Shown one piece after another: positions 7,828 to 17,031 of a stretch of DNA of 64,000 nt (positions are counted from its first letter, which is position 1; each line of letters opens with the position of its first letter). The notes below the pieces were generated by a model, which was not told where the DNA came from, searched no databases, and saw only the letters and a program-made list of their open reading frames with translations. Position numbers and translations under genes: made by a program. Origin of the DNA: an uncultured Paraprevotella sp. (GTDB lineage Bacteria; Bacteroidota; Bacteroidia; Bacteroidales; Bacteroidaceae); the NCBI GenBank assembly GCA_900546665.1, contig URDY01000006.1:1-64000 (forward strand), read 5' to 3'.

Positions 7828-10116
7828 TCAAAACATGACCTTGCGGCTTGCACCGTTGCAGCGTACTACATATATTCCGGCAGGCAGTTCAACAGTTGTT
7901 GCGTTGCCGCTGTAGACCAGTCGTCCTGTCAGGTCGTATATGCTTACGGTCAGTCCGTTCGGGTTGTGCAGCATGCCGCCCTGTATGCTGATGCTCTCGG
8001 GCATTGAAGGTGTGTCGATGGCTGTACCTGAGATAGCCTGCAGATTGGTGAATTCTTTCCATACGTTGGCTGCCTTGTAGGCATCCAGTGATGAAGCAGG
8101 CACGTATACCGGTGTGTCGAGATTAAAGTATTTAAATGCGCTTGTTTCTGCCGTAGGTGGAACAGTGGCAAGTACGGTCATTTTTGTAATGGCAGCGAAA
8201 TCTTCGAACGCATAAGACTCAATTTTTGATACATTTTCTGACAGGGTCAGTTCCTTGAGTGTGGTGCATTGACCAAAAGCGCTTTCTCCGATGCAAGTTA
8301 CACTTTTGGGAACTGTATAGGTGGTTCCCGGCTTGGCGGCAGGATAACGCAGCAGCGTGGTTTTGTCTTTATTGAACAGCACACCGTTTTCAGAGCTGTA
8401 AGCTGGGTTGGCAGCATCTACGTTGATGTGCGTCAGAGCTGTGCAATAGAAGAATACATTCACTCCGATGTTTGTCACGCTTTTGGGGATAGTTACTTGC
8501 TTTAGCGACAGGCAGTAATAGAAGGCTGAATATTCAATGGTTGTAATGCTGTTGCCAAAGGTCACTTCAGTGAGGTCTGTACAGTTCTGGAACGCACCGT
8601 ATTTGATGATTGTAACGCCGTCAGGTATGGTCACCGATGTGAAACTGCAATCATAGAACGCCTCCACTCCAATACTTGTCACCTTGTATTCAGTGCCTGC
8701 ATAGGTTACGGTGGCAGGGATGTTCAACGCGCCATCGCCATACCCAGAGGTGATTTCTACCGTGTTGGCAACCAAGTCAGTCACATTGTATTTCAGTTTG
8801 TCCACAGTAAATTCCGTTGATATTGGCTGCAGATTGGTGAATCCTTTCCATACACTGGCTGCCTTGTAGGCTGACAGAGCTTCCAACGGAACATATACAG
8901 GTATGTCGCGGCTGACGTTTTCGAAAGATCTATCTGATGCCACTGAAGGTGGATTGGAAGCTAAAACCGTAATTTCCTTGAGATTTGAACAGTTTGCAAA
9001 AGCAAAACTTTCAATTTTTGTTACCCCTTTACCTATGACCAATTTCTCAAGCGCTGAACAGTTGGTAAACATGGATGTACTGATTTCCGTCAACCCGTCA
9101 CCTATGGTTGCTTGCGTAAGTGAAGAACACCCATTGAACACATCCGAACCAACACTGGTTACGCTGGCAGGGATAGTCACTTCGGTAATTGCGGAGCATC
9201 CGTCGAATGCCTGCTCTACGATACTTGTCACACTATATGTCTTGCTGCCATAAGTTACACTTGCAGGAATATCCAGTTTGCCTGTCGGCTTTGTTGCATA
9301 ACCTGTCAGTTCAACTTCATCAGCTATATAGTCGGTAACCTTGTATTTCAGGTTATCCACAGTAAATTCCGTTACCAAAGCCTGCAATTTAGTGAATTCT
9401 TGCCATATGTTGGCTGCCTTGTAGGCGTCAAGCGATGCGGCGGGTACATATACAGGAATAGCAAGGTTGACATTAATAAAAGCATTTGTCCCGACGGTTG
9501 GCGGAGTTTTTGCATGCACGAATAATTCAGTGAGGCCCGTGCAGAAATTTAAAGCATATTCCCCGATAGTTGCAACACTGCTCGGAATTGTCATAACAGT
9601 CAGTTTGTTACAGTCGTAAAAAGCCCAATCTTCAATTTTCGTCACACCGTCGGGGATAGAATAATCGGTATCCGCCTTGGCCGAAGGATATTGTAACAAT
9701 GTGGTTTTGGCTTTGTTGAACAGGATACCGTTTTCGGAGCAGAAATTTGCATTTTTGCTGTTTACATTGAAACTTGTCAGACTGATACAACCATTGAATG
9801 CCAGGTTTCCGATACTTTCTATAGTGGACGGGATGTTTACCTGGGTTATCTTTTCACGATCAATGAAAGCCTGCTCATCAATCATTGTTACAGGAACTGT
9901 AATATTTTCTGTGGTTACCTTTACCCTGATTAAGCCCGGAATATCCAATATACCTTCAGGAGAATTTTCGTAACCCGATAAAATGGCATACATATCACCG
10001 GTTGCCGGTTGGACAACCTTGTATATTAGGTTATCCACAGTATGAGTGGTTTCCTTCGCCCATGCGCCTGTTACTGCCAACAGGGCAATGATAATAGTAA
10101 ATAATCCTCTTTTCAT
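7828..10116 (-). CDS. BspA-like leucine-rich repeat (LRR_5) secreted protein
   Basis: 762 residues. A signal peptide (MKRGLFTIIIALLAVTGAWA) is followed by three related modules of roughly 200-230 residues (about 22-245, 246-440, 441-690). Each module opens with a FTVDxLKYxVTD-type segment, then has LRR_5 repeats (IPxSVTxIGxxAFxxCxxLTxVTI pattern) and closes with VYVPxxSLDAYKAANVWKEFTNLQ. The last 60 residues (SIYDLTGRLVYSG ... LPAGIYVVRCNG) look like a type IX secretion C-terminal sorting domain. Related BspA proteins are surface adhesins, but the ligand here is unknown. A TACGTTTG -7 box lies on the minus strand at 10155-10162. Confidence 0.9.
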   Translation of the reverse strand: MKRGLFTIIIALLAVTGAWAKETTHTVDNLIYKVVQPATGDMYAILSGYENSPEGILDIPGLIRVKVTTENITVPVTMIDEQAFIDREKITQVNIPSTIESIGNLAFNGCISLTSFNVNSKNANFCSENGILFNKAKTTLLQYPSAKADTDYSIPDGVTKIEDWAFYDCNKLTVMTIPSSVATIGEYALNFCTGLTELFVHAKTPPTVGTNAFINVNLAIPVYVPAASLDAYKAANIWQEFTKLQALVTEFTVDNLKYKVTDYIADEVELTGYATKPTGKLDIPASVTYGSKTYSVTSIVEQAFDGCSAITEVTIPASVTSVGSDVFNGCSSLTQATIGDGLTEISTSMFTNCSALEKLVIGKGVTKIESFAFANCSNLKEITVLASNPPSVASDRSFENVSRDIPVYVPLEALSAYKAASVWKGFTNLQPISTEFTVDKLKYNVTDLVANTVEITSGYGDGALNIPATVTYAGTEYKVTSIGVEAFYDCSFTSVTIPDGVTIIKYGAFQNCTDLTEVTFGNSITTIEYSAFYYCLSLKQVTIPKSVTNIGVNVFFYCTALTHINVDAANPAYSSENGVLFNKDKTTLLRYPAAKPGTTYTVPKSVTCIGESAFGQCTTLKELTLSENVSKIESYAFEDFAAITKMTVLATVPPTAETSAFKYFNLDTPVYVPASSLDAYKAANVWKEFTNLQAISGTAIDTPSMPESISIQGGMLHNPNGLTVSIYDLTGRLVYSGNATTVELPAGIYVVRCNGASRKVMF

Positions 10117-10154
10117 AATATTACATTTTAAATGTTAGTATTATCGTTTTTTCT

Positions 10155-10162
10155 CAAACGTA
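10155..10162 (-). promoter_or_regulatory. -7 box upstream of the LRR gene
   Basis: Minus strand TACGTTTG matches the Bacteroidetes TAnnTTTG -7 consensus, 39 bp before the ATG. No clear -33 TTG is seen. Confidence 0.45.
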
Positions 10163-10193
10163 AAGTAAACGAATTGCGGATTAGTCTGTTAGA

Positions 10194-10340
10194 ACATACG
10201 GCGCATAGTAGAGGTGAAAATGTAAATCATGAAGCATTCTTCCCATGATTTTTTATAATATACGGCGCAAAGAAACAGGTCAAAATGCTATTATTCAACA
10301 TTTTGACCTGTTTTTGGAATTATAAATTTCCAAGCTTGAA
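10194..10340. repeat. imperfect ~150-bp direct repeat, copy 1
   Basis: Related to 10868-11025. Shared parts include a GCGCATAnT block (at 10202), an AGCATT block, an ACGGCGCAAA block (10262), a stem-loop built on CAGGTCAAAA, and an AATTA...TTCC tail. The two copies bracket the Hc1 module. Confidence 0.55.
10274..10312. terminator. stem-loop downstream of the Hc1 module
   Basis: AACAGGTCAAAATG (10274-10287) pairs perfectly with 10299-10312, with an 11-nt loop. Runs of T follow on both strands, longer on the plus strand. Confidence 0.6.
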
Positions 10341-10411
10341 ATCAGACATTCTGTTTGTTGCATTTGGAAAACGTCCGGTTGCCTGTTACCTTGCCGTTGT
10401 CATTCACAGTG

Positions 10412-10528
10412 TCAATTTCCGGCTTGTCTGATTTCCAGGAAACCCATAAGGTGGCAGCAGACAGCAAAAACAGCTGTAACCTGCAGTATTGCATTTTTGA
10501 ATAAACAAGGTTTTATCTTTCTTGTCAT
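10412..10528 (-). CDS. 38-residue hydrophobic microprotein downstream of Hc1
   Basis: The ATG at 10528 opens a frame of 38 codons ending at 10412, 18 nt after the Hc1 stop. A basic N-terminus (MTRKIKP) is followed by a hydrophobic stretch (AILQVTAVFAVCC). Size, charge pattern and place resemble the very short Bacteroidales smalltalk proteins, but no specific motif proves this. An overlapping frame of 50 codons exists at about 10342-10494, so coding is not certain. Confidence 0.35.
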   Translation of the reverse strand: MTRKIKPCLFKNAILQVTAVFAVCCHLMGFLEIRQAGN

Positions 10529-10546
10529 TTTGAGTTAATTCTTGAT

Positions 10547-10747
10547 TTACTGCTTTTTCTCTTTATCAGCTTCGAGGCTTGCCTTGCGGAAGGCCTTTGT
10601 CAGCCGTTCCAATTCCAAAGATGCCTTGCGGGCACGACAGCCCGCAGCTTTGTTACCGCGCTCGTTCTGGAGCATTCCGTCTGTAAGGAGAGCCTCGCTT
10701 ACCCGACGGATTTCTTTCAATAGTTCTTCAATCATCATTCCTGTCAT
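10547..10747 (-). CDS. histone H1-like protein Hc1 family
   Basis: 66 residues, or 62 if the later ATG pair is used. The core, GNKAAGCRARKASLELERL followed by TKAFRKASLEADK, matches the short Bacteroidales Hc1-family proteins, which are Lys/Arg/Ala-rich. They are presumed nucleoid-associated proteins that bind DNA non-specifically; role here is inferred from family. It is isolated between two copies of a duplicated terminator element and may be co-transcribed with the 38-residue ORF. Confidence 0.85.
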   Translation of the reverse strand: MTGMMIEELLKEIRRVSEALLTDGMLQNERGNKAAGCRARKASLELERLTKAFRKASLEADKEKKQ

Positions 10748-10867
10748 TTTTAATTAATATTATGGTTAACGGTTTTTTTCCTCTTATACTGATGACCTTC
10801 ATTCCGGCCAACAGTTTCAATGATAATACGTACAAAATTAAAGGGATACAGGCAATCACGTTAACAC

Positions 10868-11025
10868 AGACAGCGCATAATGAGGTCCGTACTTGATAAT
10901 CACGGAGCATTTTTTGGAAGAACAATTAAAACATACAGCGCAAAAAACAGGTCAAAAGACTATCGTTCAGACTTTTGACCTGTTTCGAAAATTACAATTC
11001 CCCTCAATTCGGAAATCAGGATTTT
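10868..11025. repeat. imperfect ~150-bp direct repeat, copy 2
   Basis: Partner of 10194-10340. It runs into the last codons of the hybrid sensor gene. The core GCGCA motif occurs twice in each copy, about 60-65 bp apart. Confidence 0.55.
10945..10985 (-). terminator. terminator of the hybrid sensor gene
   Basis: AAACAGGTCAAAAG (10945-10958) pairs with 10972-10985. On the minus strand it is followed by a T run. It lies 31 bp beyond the sensor stop at 11016. Confidence 0.65.
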
Positions 11026-13826
11026 TCCTTCCGGTATTGTGATGGCGTCATACCGAATTTTTCCTTGAACAGTTTGGTGAAATAGCTTGCGGACTCGAAA
11101 CCGCACATCAGGACAATATCACCGATGGACTTTTCTGGATCCTGCAGAAGTACTTGGGCATGAGCCAGTCTTGACTGGTTGATATAGGTTGAGGTGCTCA
11201 TGCCGGTTATGGACTTGACTTTCCTGTTGAGTTGGGATTTGCTCAGGCACATGTTGTCTGCAAGCATTTCAGAGTTCAGGTTGGAGAGGGAGATTTTGGA
11301 GAATATGAAATTGTTGAGCTTCACGAGGAATTTCTTTTCAGGTTCCGGCGTATCGGGATCTTTTGAAATTTCCTTGCTCTCGACCAGAATCCGGCTGTAT
11401 TTTTCTCTGAGCATATTGCGATAGCAGATCAGTTTGCGGATCCGTAGTTTCAGTTCATCCTGACTGAACGGTTTTATCAGATAGGCATCAGCACCATATT
11501 CAAACCCTTGCAATTTGTGGGTATCATCGCTTTTTGCCGTGACAATAATGACCGGTATATGGTTGAGTAACTCGGAATTACGGATATCCCGTGTCATCTC
11601 CAGACCGTCGTATTCAGGCATCATGATATCGGTTATAATGACATCAGGAACATATTCCTCAGCCTTGATGAGTCCCTCTTTGCCGTTGTGGGCATAAATG
11701 ACAGAAAAGTTGTCCTTGATGATATTTCCGATATAGCGGGCTATGTCTTCATTGTCTTCTACGACAAGGGCGATCTCTGAGTCTTTTGAAATGACATCGT
11801 CTTTGTCGGTTGTATCCCGGTTGTCAGTCCGGTCCGGTGTCTCGTAAACAGTTTCCTTTATTCCAGAGTCTGGTATCCATTTTTCTAGCGGGTTCGTTCC
11901 TTGCCTTATCGGAATAGACACGACGAACGAGGCACCTTCTCCCGGCCTGCTGGAAACTTCGATACTGCCCCCCATGGCTTCGGCCATCTGTTTGGTCAGG
12001 GCCAGACCGATGCCTGTGCCTCCTTCGGAACACTTGTCTGCCTGAAAGAAAGGTTCGAAAACACGAGGCAGATCCTTTGGTTTTATACCGCAACCGGTAT
12101 CCTCAACCTGTATCCGGATATTTTGTTTCACCATCGTGCTCCTGACCATAATCCGCCCTCCTTTAGGTGTGAATTTCAGAGCATTGAATAGAATGTTCAT
12201 CATGATTTTGTACATAAAATCCGGTACGAATTCCATATTGACCTCTTTTTCTTCGGATTTGTACTGGAGTTCTACGAGGTTCTTTATGGCTTGAGGGCGG
12301 ATCTGCTCAACCACCATCTGGATGAAAGCCGTCATGTTTCCGGTTTTCCAGTCTGCTTCTCCAATGGCCGAACGCACTTTGGCGATATCCAGAAGCTGGT
12401 TTACCAAAATCAGAAGTCTTTGTCCCTGTCTTGAAATGGCATCTATCTCCGTTACTGATTTTCCGCTGTTTTCCTGTGCAGCTCTCAGTTCCTCCGCACA
12501 ACCCAGGATAACGGTGAGCGGTGTGCGGAATTCGTGAGTCACATTGGTGAAGAATTCCTGTCGGGCAAGACTGTTTTTTTTGATGATATGTTGTGCCTTG
12601 GCCTTGATCCTTAAAGCATAAACGAGAGAAAAAATTGCTGCAGAGGAAAAAACGATGACAATGATAAGAAAATAGAGTATCATTTCCTTTTTCTGCTGCT
12701 CGCTGACGTATGCCTGACTGACGACTTCCTTTTCCTTATTCCCTTTTTCCGTTATATAACTCACTCGCAGATTGTTCAGGTGATTGATGTTTTTTTCGTT
12801 GTTTACACTGTCTGTAAAGGCCAGATATTTTCTATAGTTTTCGAGCGATGCCTTGTAATGGCCGCTCTTTTCTTCATATTCAGCCTTCAGGCGGTATGCT
12901 TCGGCAAGGTGCTCCCATGAGTTTATTTTTTTTGCCGTTTCCAGTCCTTCGTTGATATAGTTGATGGCGTTCCCGTTCTGTCCAAGGGCAAGATATACCC
13001 TTGCTATGGAAAAGCAGGACTCCAGCCAGTGCCATCTGTCCTTGTCGCCCGACATCAGATCATAGGCGTTTTTGTATGATTCCAATGCTTTGCTCCAATT
13101 GCCGTCCTGTTCCGATAATCGTCCGAAATGGTTATAACACAGTGAGATACCAAGCTTTGAATTGGCAAGCCGGTTCTGTTCCATGGAATAACCGTAATAA
13201 ATCCATGCCGAATCCTTGTCTCCATTGGCTTCTTTTACATAGCCAATATTAGCGTAGTTGATGGCTTGGCCAAGATGGCTTCCAAGTCTTTTTTCTCCGG
13301 CAAGCGCTTCTTTGAACACTTTTTCTGCTGCCTCGTTGTTTTGAAGCGTCAGCTGGATGTTGCCAATCCCGTTGAGTGATATGACTCTGTTTTTTTGAGC
13401 CCTTTCAGAAGACTGGTCACTGAATTTTCCACAGTAGGAGAGTGCCTCATAATGTCTGACTGCCGCTTCATTCAAAACACCAAGACGCCTGAAGTCTGTT
13501 CCAAGCTGATTCAATATGTAGATAATGTTGGCGGTGTCTTTCAGTTCTTTTGCCAAAGACAATGCTTTTTCGTGATATTCCAGGGCTGTCTTGAAATCAG
13601 AGGACTCGCGATATACCTTGCCGAGTTCTCTCATGGTTACCATTTTCCCCACATCATCATTATCGGCCTCGTAGACGGATAATAGGTCTTTTAGGGCATC
13701 TGTATTTCGGTTGGCAGAAACAATGCTGTCAATCTGTACGATATGATTGTCATAAGAATAATTCTTATGCTCTTCCTTGCACGAAATAAAAAATGCCAAG
13801 GTTAACAGGATCAGTGCTTTCTTCAT
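11016..13826 (-). CDS. hybrid two-component sensor/regulator with TPR sensor region and AraC output
   Basis: 936 residues. The N-terminus (FFISC at 12-16) could be a lipoprotein or ordinary signal peptide. Residues about 40-360 form TPR-like helical repeats, and one TM lies at about 381-403. The kinase core has the H-box NVTHEFRTPL (His431), N-box NILFNALKFTP and G-boxes DTGCGI and GGTGIGLAL. A receiver domain (IITDIMMP, Asp733) and a C-terminal AraC-type double HTH follow (about 835-936). Sensing, phosphorelay and DNA binding are thus in one membrane protein. The usual Reg_prop propeller of polysaccharide HTCS is absent, so the stimulus may differ. Target genes are unknown; the neighbouring LRR and Hc1 genes are candidates. 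Confidence 0.9.
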   Translation of the reverse strand: MKKALILLTLAFFISCKEEHKNYSYDNHIVQIDSIVSANRNTDALKDLLSVYEADNDDVGKMVTMRELGKVYRESSDFKTALEYHEKALSLAKELKDTANIIYILNQLGTDFRRLGVLNEAAVRHYEALSYCGKFSDQSSERAQKNRVISLNGIGNIQLTLQNNEAAEKVFKEALAGEKRLGSHLGQAINYANIGYVKEANGDKDSAWIYYGYSMEQNRLANSKLGISLCYNHFGRLSEQDGNWSKALESYKNAYDLMSGDKDRWHWLESCFSIARVYLALGQNGNAINYINEGLETAKKINSWEHLAEAYRLKAEYEEKSGHYKASLENYRKYLAFTDSVNNEKNINHLNNLRVSYITEKGNKEKEVVSQAYVSEQQKKEMILYFLIIVIVFSSAAIFSLVYALRIKAKAQHIIKKNSLARQEFFTNVTHEFRTPLTVILGCAEELRAAQENSGKSVTEIDAISRQGQRLLILVNQLLDIAKVRSAIGEADWKTGNMTAFIQMVVEQIRPQAIKNLVELQYKSEEKEVNMEFVPDFMYKIMMNILFNALKFTPKGGRIMVRSTMVKQNIRIQVEDTGCGIKPKDLPRVFEPFFQADKCSEGGTGIGLALTKQMAEAMGGSIEVSSRPGEGASFVVSIPIRQGTNPLEKWIPDSGIKETVYETPDRTDNRDTTDKDDVISKDSEIALVVEDNEDIARYIGNIIKDNFSVIYAHNGKEGLIKAEEYVPDVIITDIMMPEYDGLEMTRDIRNSELLNHIPVIIVTAKSDDTHKLQGFEYGADAYLIKPFSQDELKLRIRKLICYRNMLREKYSRILVESKEISKDPDTPEPEKKFLVKLNNFIFSKISLSNLNSEMLADNMCLSKSQLNRKVKSITGMSTSTYINQSRLAHAQVLLQDPEKSIGDIVLMCGFESASYFTKLFKEKFGMTPSQYRKEKS

Positions 13827-14715
13827 AAAAACTAATCGGTGTATAAGTTATTATTCGCTTTTAACTTGCGTCTTGAGTTACTTCTGTTATGCAGGTCAGC
13901 GGCATGCCGCTGCTTTTCTTTAAGAACTGTAACTGCCGTTATCACCGTATACAGCTCAAATAATCCAATATTAATTCTCATATAATTAAACCTGCTCATC
14001 ATGATTTTGTAATGTTTCGTTTTTCGGTGAATCAGGTCAACAAATGTATGGTTCCTCTCTTTCTGGCATCCTCGTCCTGTTTTGATGTGGTCAACTTCTG
14101 CCATTCGTTTGCCATTACAGAAAGCTGTTTCTCTCATCGGCTATGGCTCGGTTTCGTCAAAAGTAGCCGGAAAGTGCGAAGAGGCTTTCTCTGGTTATGC
14201 TTCTTGTTCTCACTCTTTGTCATGATGGTGCGAGAGGTCATTGACGTTACTCGTGCCAGTCAGTCCAAAGTCTATTTATATTAGATGTTTTTATATGACA
14301 CTGTATTATAATAAGGTTTATTACCTGACAATCATTCGTAAAGCAAGGTTATCCCTTTAGGACAGTCTGCTGTTGGCCGAACAATAGGTTCTGACATGAT
14401 ACTTAGGGGATCACTCATGATTCCTTGTTGTATGTTTTTTACAAAGATAATGATTTTATGTTAATTAAGAAATTTTTGCGAAGTTTTTTATGATCACAGT
14501 TTTCCAATCGCAGACTTAATATGGCCTTTTTCCGTTAATGACTGTCTCGCGTGTAATCAGGGATACATAAGGGTAGGGCCAGGCAGAACGAAAGGCAAAC
14601 AATATGGTTGATGGAGGAGGGTATGATGAATGCCGGTACGTAACCGCAAGCCTTCAACCGGTGTATGCCATTGGACATGAAAAACACCGGGGTTGTGATT
14701 TTATAAACCTGCGAG
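13827..14715. other. long gap with no convincing gene
   Basis: About 890 bp. A minus-strand frame of 101 codons (13832-14137) ends 5 bp before the sensor start; its second half (from MMSRFNYMRI) could be a 56-residue upstream peptide, but no family is recognised. A perfect 16-bp palindrome (CAGCGGCATGCCGCTG) is at 13897-13912. A minus-strand TATCTTTG at 14442-14449 could start the sensor transcript, giving a leader of about 600 nt. Confidence 0.4.
14442..14449 (-). promoter_or_regulatory. -7 box facing the hybrid sensor
   Basis: Minus strand TATCTTTG fits TAnnTTTG. If used, the sensor mRNA has a leader of about 600 nt. No -33 match is clear. Confidence 0.35.
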
Positions 14716-14746
14716 TTGTTCATTCGATGATATTGTTATACCTTTG
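14716..14746 (+). promoter_or_regulatory. promoter of the response regulator-kinase operon
   Basis: TTG at 14716-14718, 20-bp spacer and TACCTTTG at 14739-14746 match the Bacteroidetes -33/-7 pattern. The ATG at 14892 leaves a leader of about 140 nt. Confidence 0.6.
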
Positions 14747-14891
14747 TATGCTGACAAACAGCTGAAACTGACGGATTTTGTACGTATGTCAGATTATCCC
14801 AGACTGTTTTCAGACAAATCAGAATCAGGGTAAAAAGAACTGGTGACAGGCGTGAAGCCTGTGGCCTTGAAACGGCAATGGTATAAAAACG

Positions 14892-15575
14892 ATGAACACA
14901 ATATTGATTATCGAGGATGAGAAAAGGGTGGCCGACCTTCTGAAGGCGGGACTTGAGGAAGCAGGATATATGACATTGGTTGCCTATGACGGGGAGATGG
15001 GGTTACGCCTGTTCCGCTCTAATGTGGTTCAATTGGTCATATCGGATATCGTGCTGCCTAAGATGGATGGTTTCGCGGTATGTAAGGAGATCAGACGCAT
15101 TAACGCCAATGTGCCTGTTCTGATGCTGACGGCATTGGGATCTACCGACGATAAACTGGACGGGTTTGATGCCGGGGCGGATGATTATATGGTAAAGCCA
15201 TTTGACTTCCGTGAACTTTGTGCACGTGTCAGAGTGCTGATGAAACGCAGACAGGAGGTGGATGAGGTGCCTGCCGTTTTGAATTACGCCGATCTGGTGA
15301 TCGATCTGGAGAAGCGTAATGTGACGCGTTCTGGGATACCGGTCAGACTCTCGCCAAAGGAATATAATCTGTTGGTGTTCATGGTGGAAAATGCCGAGAA
15401 GGTCATTTCGCGTATTGATATTGCCGAAAAGGTCTGGAATACGCATTTTGATACGGGAACCAATTTTATTGATGTGTATATCAATTATCTTCGCAAGAAG
15501 ATAGACAAGGCATTTCCTGTCAAACTGATACATACCAAACCTGGAATAGGCTTCATATTAACAGAGAATCCATGA
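14892..15575 (+). CDS. OmpR/PhoB-family response regulator
   Basis: 227 residues. The receiver domain has the acidic pair Glu8-Asp9, the phospho-acceptor Asp52 (VISDIVLPKMDG) and the conserved Lys in DYMVKPFDFREL. The C-terminal half is a winged helix (RLSPKEYNLLVFM ... DVYINYLRKKID), the DNA-binding type that reads direct repeats spaced 11 bp. The stop overlaps the kinase start (ATGA, 4 bp). Four TTCTAA repeats at exact 11-bp spacing downstream of the kinase gene are its likely target. Confidence 0.92.
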   Translation: MNTILIIEDEKRVADLLKAGLEEAGYMTLVAYDGEMGLRLFRSNVVQLVISDIVLPKMDGFAVCKEIRRINANVPVLMLTALGSTDDKLDGFDAGADDYMVKPFDFRELCARVRVLMKRRQEVDEVPAVLNYADLVIDLEKRNVTRSGIPVRLSPKEYNLLVFMVENAEKVISRIDIAEKVWNTHFDTGTNFIDVYINYLRKKIDKAFPVKLIHTKPGIGFILTENP

Positions 15576-16942
15576 AAATCAGAACTTCCCTCACACTGAA
15601 AACCACGGTTGCGACAGCGGCTGTATTCCTTCTTTGCATGGTGCTTATATATGTGGTCAGCAGCCATAGCCGCAGCCGGACTTTTTATCATGACCTCAAG
15701 GGTGAAGCTGTCACCAAAGCCCATCTGTTCCTGCAGAATCAGGTGGATGCGGCGACCATGCAGTCCATTTATCTCAATAACCGGAAATTTATTGATGAGG
15801 TGGAAGTGGCGGTGTATACTTCTGATTTCCGGATGCTCTATCATGATGCCATTGATAATGATATTATCAAGGAGAATGCGGATATGATAACCCGTATCCT
15901 GTCGGAAAAGGAAATCGAATTTGATATTGGCGAGTATCAGGGTGTAGGCCTGATCTATACTTATGACGGTAAGGATTATATCGTGACGGCAGCCGCTTAC
16001 GATGGATATGGCCATCAGAACATGCACGAACTGCTCAAGACGCTGGTCATCCTGTTTGTGATAGGGTTATCTTTACTTTATGTGACCGGATATATATTGG
16101 CCGGGGCGGCATTGCGTCCCGTGAAGGCCATTGCGGAGGAAGCGGAAAAGATAACCGAATCGAAACTGGATCACCGGTTGCCGGTGAAGAATGATAAGGA
16201 CGAATTGGGAGAGTTGAGCATGGTATTCAATTCGTTGCTGGAGCGTCTGGAGCAGTCTTTTAAGGCTCAGAAAAATTTTGTCAGTAATGTTTCACATGAA
16301 ATGAAAACTCCTCTGGCTTCACTGACTGCAGAATTGGACCTGGCCTTACAGAAAGACCGTACGGCAGAACAGTACCGTGCAGCCCTGCAGAATGCTCTTC
16401 AGGATGCACACAACATGACACGTCTGACAGAGGGGCTGTTGAATCTGGCCCGTGCAGACTATCAGCGTGAACAGATCAGGATGCAGGACATACGTCTGGA
16501 CGAGCTGTTGCTTGACGTACGTGAGTATATTCTGAGGGCACATGCCGACTATCATGTCGATATGGTTTTCGATCAGGAAGAAACGGATGATGACCGTTTT
16601 GTCAGTGTGTCCGGAAATCTTTATCTGCTCAACATCGCTTTCACCAACCTGATAGACAACAACTGCAAATATTCTGATAACCACACGTCAATAGTTCATA
16701 TTTCGTATTGGGACAAGAACGTGGTTATCAGTATGTCGGATACGGGAATCGGTTTGAGCGACAAGGACAAACAGCATATCTTTACCCTGTTTTATCGTGG
16801 TGAAGACAGTGACCGGTTTAAAGGTAATGGCATCGGAATGACATTGGCAGACAAGATCATACGTCTGCACAATGGAAGTATTGAGGTCCATTCCCACCGC
16901 GGTCAGGGTACTACATTTGTGGTACGCCTGCCGCATCTGTAA
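15572..16942 (+). CDS. membrane sensor histidine kinase
   Basis: 456 residues. TM1 at about 10-30, an extracytoplasmic domain of about 120 residues, TM2 at about 152-177, a HAMP linker (ALRPVKAIAEEAEKITE), H-box NVSHEMKTPLASL, N-box NLIDNNCKYS, and G-boxes DTGIGLS and GNGIGMTL. It pairs with the overlapping response regulator gene upstream. The ligand cannot be read from sequence; the following mgtA-like remnant hints at Mg2+ or envelope stress. Confidence 0.92.
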   Translation: MKIRTSLTLKTTVATAAVFLLCMVLIYVVSSHSRSRTFYHDLKGEAVTKAHLFLQNQVDAATMQSIYLNNRKFIDEVEVAVYTSDFRMLYHDAIDNDIIKENADMITRILSEKEIEFDIGEYQGVGLIYTYDGKDYIVTAAAYDGYGHQNMHELLKTLVILFVIGLSLLYVTGYILAGAALRPVKAIAEEAEKITESKLDHRLPVKNDKDELGELSMVFNSLLERLEQSFKAQKNFVSNVSHEMKTPLASLTAELDLALQKDRTAEQYRAALQNALQDAHNMTRLTEGLLNLARADYQREQIRMQDIRLDELLLDVREYILRAHADYHVDMVFDQEETDDDRFVSVSGNLYLLNIAFTNLIDNNCKYSDNHTSIVHISYWDKNVVISMSDTGIGLSDKDKQHIFTLFYRGEDSDRFKGNGIGMTLADKIIRLHNGSIEVHSHRGQGTTFVVRLPHL

Positions 16943-16969
16943 GCCTCTCTGACTTTGGTCGGGGCAAAA

Positions 16970-17009
16970 TTCTAATGGTTTTCTAATTCCGTTCTAATGG
17001 TTTTCTAAC
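16970..17009 (+). promoter_or_regulatory. four TTCTAA direct repeats with 11-bp period (response-regulator operator)
   Basis: TTCTAAT at 16970, 16981 and 16992 and TTCTAAC at 17003, each exactly 11 bp apart. A related CTCTAAT is at 17029. OmpR/PhoB-type regulators bind such 11-bp-spaced direct repeats as head-to-tail dimers. The array ends 22 bp before a TAATTTTG -7 box. Confidence 0.7.
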
Positions 17010-17031
17010 GGTGGTTCCCGTGTGTCTGCTC

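Noticed and set aside
10210..10226. GGTGAAAATG resembling the shared motif
   Set aside because: Only the middle matches; neither GCGTG nor CGTMTA is present.
10728..10925. Minus-strand 65-codon hydrophobic frame before Hc1
   Set aside because: It overlaps the Hc1 start by about 20 bp and lies in repeat/terminator sequence; no support for translation.
14012..14284. Plus-strand 90-codon frame
   Set aside because: No family resemblance, no promoter and unusual composition; probably chance.
14535..14723. Minus-strand 62-codon frame
   Set aside because: Overlaps the promoter region of the response regulator; no recognisable features.
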